This document shows positions 57,710 through 64,000 of a DNA stretch of 64,000 nucleotides, in pieces; within the stretch, counting starts at the first letter, position 1; each line of letters opens with the position of its first letter. Origin of the DNA: Xanthostigma xanthostigma (taxonomy: Eukaryota > Arthropoda > Insecta > Raphidioptera > Raphidiidae); NCBI GenBank assembly GCA_963575645.1, contig OY754465.1:36901501-36965500 (forward strand), read 5' to 3'. The position numbers and the translations under genes were made by a program. The notes under the pieces are model-generated. The model saw only the letters and a program-made list of their open reading frames with translations, did not search any database and was not told the origin of the DNA.

Positions 57710-59048
57710 GTAAGAATTAAGTTATCATTTTTATTAAATGGCTGTTCTTCTCACGAAGATGGTCATCACTCTCCGCTCCTACCTGAAATTTTAATTCCAA
57801 GTTAGATCAATTTTGAAATGTTCGTGAAATCGGTCCAACCGTTTTGTCTTGATGGCCGAATGAACTGTCAAGAGGAATGACACTTCTGTTACATCAGAAT
57901 GACTGATTGTGAAGCATTGGTATCAGTGGCGTAGCTACCCAGGGGCTAGGCGGGGCAGTGCCCCGGGGCCCTCAAGCTCAGGGGGCCCTCGAATCCTTAC
58001 CAGAAAATCTCGATCGAACTGAACTTTTGAAAATTTCTCCCATTTTCAAAATAAATATGACAGGTTGCAACCCGACTTTAATCATGGCAACTCAGTTGAG
58101 AGAAATTCGAAAGTTATACCCAGGGAATTCCCCTAAATTCTTTCTGTGGGTTGGTAGTGTTGTCAATTTGACGGATAGCGATATGTGCGTTTTATTATTC
58201 ATCGATATGCGTTTTATTGTGAATTCAAGTCAAGATTTTTTTTTGAGAACGATTAAAAAATGAATGCTGTATCAGGAGTAAGTAATGCTTATATTGATGT
58301 CCGCATCAAGCCTGAATTTAACCGAAGTCATTGACACTTTTGCAAAAACTAAAGCTAGAAAAAGATGTAAATATAATTGTTATTTAGTCAGTTGGTAGGT
58401 CCGACCTTAATATAATAAACCCTTGAATCTTTTCTATTTCGTTTTATTGCCCAAATCTACACCAAGTATTAATTGTAATGTTTAACAATTTTTTTACCTG
58501 CCCTGCAGTGCACAAAAAAAAGCTGATCATATCAATAAGAGCTTTATCATCGATGATAAAGTAGCTTAGCATTTTTAAAGTATTTGTATATTTAATATTT
58601 TTACTTGATAAAACCTAACCAGTTTAGATAGCGGTGGGCCCCATTTTTTTATTTGCCCCAGGGCCCTTGATTACCTAGCTACGCCACTGATTGGTATATT
58701 TCTATCTTAAACAAATAATCGTCTATAATTTTGTTTTTGCGCTGATTTTGGTACTCCGGTACAGGAAAACGTGTTTTCATATTTTTTGTCTGTTTGTTTA
58801 TACCAGCATATTTCAAGAACGTCTGAGCCTTTTTTGATGAAATTTGACACACTGGTAGTCTAACGTAAAGATAGATATTATAATTATAACCGTCTTTTAT
58901 TTCGTAACAGTTATTTAGAAAGGGTTCTTTAAGGACAAGAACAGTAACGCTTGCTACTGAAAAATAATTGTATGCTTAATTACCATGCTTCGTGAAACAA
59001 CTTTTTAGTTGAGTTTCTTTTACTAACTGATTGCATTTGCGATTTCAG
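57710..59048. other. Intron 5
   Basis: 1339 bp, mostly the hAT-type element at 57924-58689. Acceptor GATTTCAG precedes exon 6. Confidence 0.75.
57924..58689. mobile_element. hAT nonautonomous element with 8-bp TSD
   Basis: Inverted ends CAGTGGCGTAGCTACC and GGTAGCTACGCCACTG-like (TACCTAGCTACGCCACTG), flanked by perfect ATTGGTAT direct repeats (57916-57923 and 58690-58697). CAGTGGCG termini with 8-bp duplications are classic hAT. Subterminal GGGGCCCTC / GGGCCC blocks are mirrored. A 101-codon frame inside (57958-58263) has no transposase domain. Confidence 0.92.
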
Positions 59049-59937
59049 AGATCTCGGTGTAGAAGTGAGAGATTTCGGCGCCAGCTGGAGAGATGGCGTG
59101 GCGTTCCTTGCTATAATTGACGCTATAAAAGCAAATTTGATTAATTTAGCAGAACTGAGAGCACAAGCGACAAATAAAGTACGTCTTGAGACTGCTTTCG
59201 ATGTGGCAGAAACAGAACTGGGAATCGCTCGTTTATTAGACCCAGAAGATGTAGACGTTCCGAAACCGGACGAGAAATCCATTATGACATACGTTGCGCA
59301 ATTCCTTCATAAATATCCCGAACCTAAAAGTACGGGTCCCGATGCTGTTGCTGCTACTCAACAGGAATACAGAGAATTGAACGAATGGCTGCTCAAGAAA
59401 ACGCAACATCTCGAACATTTACAGCAAACCAATTCTTTACCGTTAGATTATAACGAATTTGTGTCGTTCAAAAACGAAGTCGATCAGAAATTTATCGTTT
59501 TTGATAGACTGAGAAGTCTGTTAGAATCCCAGGGGATGATATCTATTACGCTTCAGTCTTGGCAGGAACTCGAAAGGTTGTGGCAAAAGTTGGAGTCGCA
59601 GTTGCGCTATTGGTTGTGGTTGTTAGATTCACGTTTGCCAGGCGATTTTGGACAAATCGGAAAGTGGTTGGCAGAAGCCGAAAAACTCCTACACTCAGAT
59701 GATATACCAACTGTTATGAATGAAGAAACGGCAAGCATTATAAGTAAAAAGCTTGAACAGCACAAAGCTTTCTTTGCCGATCTTCCGGATGTACAAGCGA
59801 AATTCCAACAAGCTTGTGCTACTCCATTGGCTCAAGAAGTTCCAAAAGAGCAGCTCAATAATATGGGGGCCAGACTCAATGCTGTTGGGCCTAAAGCGGC
59901 GCAGAGAAGAATAAGACTTAAATTTTTAGAACACAAG
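59049..59937 (+). CDS. Msp300: Msp300/nesprin-1, coding exon 6 (CH2 and first rod segment)
   Basis: 889 nt; its first base completes a Lys codon and it ends in phase 0. Residues about 435-524 complete CH2: DLGVEVRDFGASWRDGVAFL, then AETELGIARLLDPEDVDVPK and PDEKSIMTYVAQFLHKYPEP, almost identical in pattern to nesprin-1. The remainder (about 525-730) is helical and rich in Leu, Glu, Lys and Gln, with Trp at spectrin-repeat spacing (NEWLLKKT, QSWQELERLW, GKWLAEAEKLL), the start of the rod. CH1+CH2 bind F-actin and link the nuclear envelope or Z-disc-associated complexes to the cytoskeleton. Donor AAG|GTAATT. Confidence 0.95.
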
Positions 59938-61027
59938 GTAATTGATTATACTTATTTTGAATGCAGATTTTGATTTGACTTGTGGAAAAAGAAAAAAAAC
60001 AAGAGTGTGTAACCAAAAAGATTTTGATTATTTTGGGAACGCGAATGGGATTAATGGATTAGAAAGCGCTATTAAATTGTTATATAAATAGTAAATATAT
60101 TAATTATTTTTATTTATCGTTTTACCAAAATAACTCTCGCAATTTATATTATAATCAATCATTGGAGGTATATTGAGGTACTGATTGCTCACTGTACGTT
60201 TAAAATTTATATTATCAAACCAAATCAAGTGGCGAATTAGAGAATCTTTAAATGATTAAAAACTCGGGTCGCAGTGCAAAACCCTGCCGACAATATAGTG
60301 TATTTGCTATAATAGGCAGTGTGGCTTTATTATGTGAATTTAATCCTTTTGTCTTTGGACAAAATACAAATTTTACCCCTTAATACATCCCTTAAAATAA
60401 TATTTTTTTCTTGATTTCGATATTACTATCAATTTAGCAAATTAAATTCACCCTTCACTAAGTAAATCCATATCTACAAACTAACGTTTTCATAAAATTT
60501 TTAAGTCCGGTCCTGCCGGGCCGATTTTAATAAAATTTTGGCAGCATATTTTTATCTTTACTAATGGGTTAAATTTCAATTTTGAAACGATTCGGAGAAA
60601 TTTTTCGGTATTTTTGGGCCCAAAAACATTTTTCAACCCCTAAAACCTACCCTTATAGTGGCTCGATTAGGCCCATTTTAAATAGGCTTCGTGCGGTGAT
60701 GAATTCCAACATGTGGACCAAATTTCGTTCAAATCAATTAACTTCTTCGAAAGTTATTGCCCGTACACTTATATATATATATAAATATATATATATATAT
60801 TATATATATACATATATAAATAGACTTTTCCAAAAATGGTGCCAAAGTGTTTAGGAGGCTATGAAACGTCGAGAAATTTTGGTCCGACCCCTAGGTCCCG
60901 CCATCCGACCGACGCCAATAGTGTAAGTGCCTTATGGCAAATACACTAATAAGTCAGTGTATTTTTTTAAAACTGATTTGTTATTTTCCCAAACTGTTTT
61001 TTTCTAATGCAAGTAATTATTTTCCAG
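59938..61027. other. Intron 6
   Basis: 1090 bp. It contains an AT dinucleotide microsatellite (60770-60824) inside moderately GC sequence (about 60470-60930; TCCGGTCCTGCCGGGCCGAT, GGTCCGACCCCTAGGTCCCG) that looks like an unidentified repeat. Phrases with GTGTATTTGCTATAAT and TGGCAAATACACTAATA near its ends suggest inverted termini (about 60294-60950). Confidence 0.6.
60770..60824. repeat. AT-dinucleotide microsatellite
   Basis: Mostly (AT)n with single interruptions over about 55 bp. Confidence 0.85.
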
Positions 61028-61229
61028 TGTTGCCTTATTGCCTTCTTACAATTGACTGAAACAAAATTAAAAGGTTGGACTGTAAAATATGGACGTGTAG
61101 AAAAAGTTGTACAATTATTGGAACAATATAGAAATTTCGTATCTCGTAACAAAATCTTTCAAGAATTTAATAAAGCCTACATTGACATGCAGGCAGTTGT
61201 TGAAGAATATAAACGAGATGGATTTATTG
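61028..61229 (+). CDS. Msp300: Msp300/nesprin-1, coding exon 7 (spectrin-repeat rod)
   Basis: 202 nt, starting in phase 0 and ending phase 1. CCLIAFLQLTETKLKGWTVK, then YGRVEKVVQLLEQYRNFVSR and DMQAVVEEYKRDGFI. Helical, with LKxW at repeat spacing, continuing the first spectrin-like repeats. Acceptor TTTTCCAG; donor ATTG|GTAAGT. Confidence 0.92.
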
Positions 61230-61710
61230 GTAAGTGATTGAAAAATATTATTGGGATTGAGGGATGGCAGCATTTTTTTCGCTATCTGATGACGTCACCA
61301 GCACGTGAGATATCTGTCATTCAAATGTCAGTACTGGTCTATATGTTACGGTTAATACAAGAAAGTAGTTAATTCGCGAATTAATCGGCTAATTACCCGA
61401 ATTAACCAATCCTTGACGTTAGTTAATTCGGGTATTAGCTGGTTAATTCGCGAATAAACTACTTTCTTGTATTAACCGTAACATATACACGCCATTTAAT
61501 GGCTAAATTGCAGTTTTGTTACTTTTGTATTCATTTAATTACTTATTTTAATAACGGATAAATACAGAACGACTGAACACAAGCCGTTAATTAATCTCTA
61601 AACGTTTGATACATACCTTACTTGCCACTAGCGCTGTCTGACGAATAAACAAATGGTAGCGCTCATTGTGAGACCAGTAAAATTTGCCAATGTTTGTTAT
61701 TTGTTTTTAG
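61230..61710. other. Intron 7
   Basis: 481 bp; almost one third is palindromic MITE copy 3. Acceptor TTGTTTTTAG. The upstream ATG at 61653 of the overlapping frame is intronic. Confidence 0.75.
61341..61486. repeat. Palindromic MITE with GTTAATTCGCGAATTAAC, copy 3
   Basis: 146-bp hairpin nearly identical to copy 2 (ATATGTTACGGTTAATACAA ... GTATTAACCGTAACATAT), lying in a short intron between spectrin-repeat exons. Confidence 0.88.
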
Positions 61711-63503
61711 ATCAGCGGGAATGCGTTTCAATTGATCGTTTCATGCGAGACACTGCTGATCGTTGGAAGCATGTTTCAATGGAACTGCGTTGCGTTCAGA
61801 GCATGTTAGAAGAAGTGGTTGCATACTGGAAACGCTGGGACAGCCTTGCCAGCGATTTTGATACATGGTTAGACAAAGCCGAGAAATCGTTGACTTTACC
61901 AGAAGAGGAACGGATGGAATTCTTCCAAGATATAAGTGTTTGGAAGGATAAGTACCAACTGTTAGGCGATACTGTAAGTTTTCTAATAGCTACGTGTGAT
62001 GACCAAGTTGCCTTAGAATTAAAAGAGCATTATATTAAAATGACTGCACGCTGGGAGAAATTATTTGCGAGCGTCAAACATTACATGCATGCCGGAGATA
62101 TTCTACGTAATAGAAAAGATTACCGTCTGGGCTTAGAAGCGCTCAGTCAATGGTTGCGAAACGCCGAGGAAGTTCTTGGTCCTCAGCAACTGACTTCAAC
62201 CGAGAGAATCAAAGCTTATGGAGAACAGCTTCAGAAATTGCAAGACGAAATTGAAGGAATCGAGGAACTTTTCAAGAATATAAGTAAAACTTTCCAGACA
62301 TTGATTCAAGATTTGTCGAGAGATGAAGTCGATAAAAATATGCATACACTGAAAAAAGAAAAAGAGGCTCTTGTTAGAGTGAGAGCACTGATACCGATGC
62401 AAATTCGGTTGTTCCATCAACTTTTGGTTCAACAAGAATCATTGGAACAAGGCCAACGTGAAATTAACCAATGGCTCGATGAAGCTGAACTTTTGTTAAG
62501 TTCCTTATCGATGGCAGGTGGTAAAGATGCAGTTCAAAGTCAATTAGACAAGCATAAAGCTTTCTTTTCGAGAACTTTATATTACAAATCGATGCTCGAG
62601 AGCAAAAATAAAGTATTTAACAATATAATCAAATCGATCGGAAACAACGCCAGCATCGATACATCGGAAGGACATAAAAGAATGAAAGAATTAAATGAGA
62701 GATTCGCTTATGTTTCCCAGAGTGCGCACTCATGGGAACAGAAGTTACAAGAAGCCATAAGATGTTGGCATAATTTCAGAGAATGTGAACGAGTCATATC
62801 AGATTGGCTCAGTAAAGCCGAACAATTGATTGCCGAAAAGCATATTGATACAAAACAGACTGTTGAAATGCATAAAAACTTCTTTGAACGTGTTAATGAA
62901 CGATGGATTTATGATTTGGTTCAGACTGGTCAGGATTTACAGAAATGCCTACCGACAGATCAGCAAGGACCCGTTATAAAATCAATCGAAAGACTGCAGT
63001 CGAAATGGAAAGAAGTATTGTCTTTTGCTCCGCTCCATTTGATGCGTCTCGAATTCAGATTAGACGAAACTACGTTCATTCAGTATTTGAAAGATATCGA
63101 AAAAGAAATAAACGCTGAACAACAAGCGTTCGATAAACAAGATAATGTAGATGCGATTTTGCAGCGTAATAAAGACTTCTTTGTATCGAAAGGTACTGTG
63201 CTGGAAGTCGAAAAGTGTTTGTCGAATCTTGGCAAAATCAGTCAAACTTATACTCAAATTCATCCAGAAGATAAAAATTTACTGGAATCGCACGCAAAAT
63301 GCGTGGAACAATGGGAAAATATGGCAGTTAAAATAGAAAATGTGAGACAAAAGTTACAGCAGATTCCAGCACAATGGCAGAATTATCATGAAAAGTTTGG
63401 TGCGATGGTTCAGTGGATGGACTTAGTAGATTCGACATTGAAAAATATATTAAATGAAATCAACACCATGGAAGAATTTGAAAAGGAAAAAGCTGTGTTT
63501 CAG
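61711..63503 (+). CDS. Msp300: Msp300/nesprin-1, coding exon 8 (spectrin-repeat rod)
   Basis: 1793 nt; its first two bases complete an Asp codon and it ends in phase 0 (residues 798-1395). A continuous series of spectrin-type triple-helix repeats with recurring Trp and hydrophobic heptads: FDTWLDKAEKSL, LSQWLRNAEEVL, INQWLDEAELLL, ISDWLSKAEQLI, MVQWMDLVDSTL, each about 105-115 residues apart. No internal stops. The donor CAG|GTATTG at 63504 marks the end of homology; the frame then reads a few intronic codons to a stop at 63548. The gene continues beyond the window, as Msp300/nesprin-1 proteins are several thousand residues long. Confidence 0.94.
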
Positions 63504-64000
63504 GTATTGTCGATAGTTTATTTTATTATTTTGAAATTGTATGACTGAAAAACTCATGCTGTTTCTTTTCTGTGTTTATTTAACTAAATTTCTTCGCTAC
63601 TTTGTAATAGATGTCTTGATCAAATATCGGGAGTGTAAATGATTTTGCTGCTTAATCTAAATCGAATTTATTCATTTTTTTTTTATTGCATACTTCAGAT
63701 GACTCTATTGAAATGATTCTATTGATTTATATATTCTGTATATTTCTGAACATTATAGAACACTTTTTGGATCTTTTTTTTTATTTAAGAAGTGAAAAAA
63801 AAAAACGGGGTGTTTTAACCGATCATCATTAACACCAGACTGTACAGTGTGTTACATTTTTTGTTGTATTTGTGAATATAAATTACATATATACCTACTT
63901 CCTAGTCAAAATTAATGCACTGATAATTTTGAAACAAGTGAAACTGTTGCATAATTGCTATATAGAGTCATCTCAAGCAATTGTTAATAAAACAAATGAA
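63504..64000. other. Start of intron 8 (truncated by window edge)
   Basis: AT-rich, with T- and A-runs and no exon or repeat recognised. The next coding exon lies outside. Confidence 0.65.

Noticed and set aside
57958-58263. A 101-codon ORF as a gene.
   Set aside because: It lies wholly inside a short hAT-type element with clear ends, and has no transposase or other domain.

Overview
The window is insect nuclear DNA. It is AT-rich, has GT-AG introns, and is crowded with short inverted-repeat transposons, a tRNA-derived SINE, LINE fragments, Helitron-like termini and hAT/pogo-type DNA transposon remnants. Several dispersed repeats resemble, from memory, repeats common in Lepidoptera; the hAT remnant resembles copies common in aphids and relatives. 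The order is therefore left open.

One protein-coding gene is visible: the 5' part of an Msp300 / nesprin-1 (SYNE1) orthologue on the + strand. Eight coding exons (370-1177, 47756-47817, 49143-49238, 50411-50587, 57552-57709, 59049-59937, 61028-61229, 61711-63503) join in frame into 1395 codons. They encode a Ser-rich arthropod-type N-terminus, tandem calponin-homology domains (the actin-binding domain) and the start of a spectrin-repeat rod. The gene runs off the right edge, so the rest of the rod and any C-terminal KASH domain lie outside.

Intron 1 is 46.6 kb (1178-47755) and holds most of the repeats. In order: a LINE 3' fragment with an (ATT)n tail, a SINE with target duplications, a second LINE fragment split by a hAT-type element, several palindromic MITEs, a Helitron-like element, a pogo-like remnant, three copies of a ~1.1 kb composite element carrying 165-bp minisatellite units (14.8-15.9, 28.2-29.2 and 46.0-47.1 kb), and a 7.4 kb foldback-like element (30267-37679). 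The foldback arms carry 152-bp tandem repeats, about 24 units on the left and 7 on the right, around a loop with a decayed hAT transposase. Introns 2-7 hold smaller palindromic elements, two more hAT-type MITEs, a second pogo-like remnant and a higher-order tandem repeat.

The best candidate for something undescribed is the foldback-like element. Transcribed within the Msp300 intron, its arms would form a long RNA hairpin. Secondary candidates are the composite minisatellite family, a hammerhead-core-like motif in palindromic repeats, and a dispersed repeat carrying an NRF1/Ewg-type palindrome.
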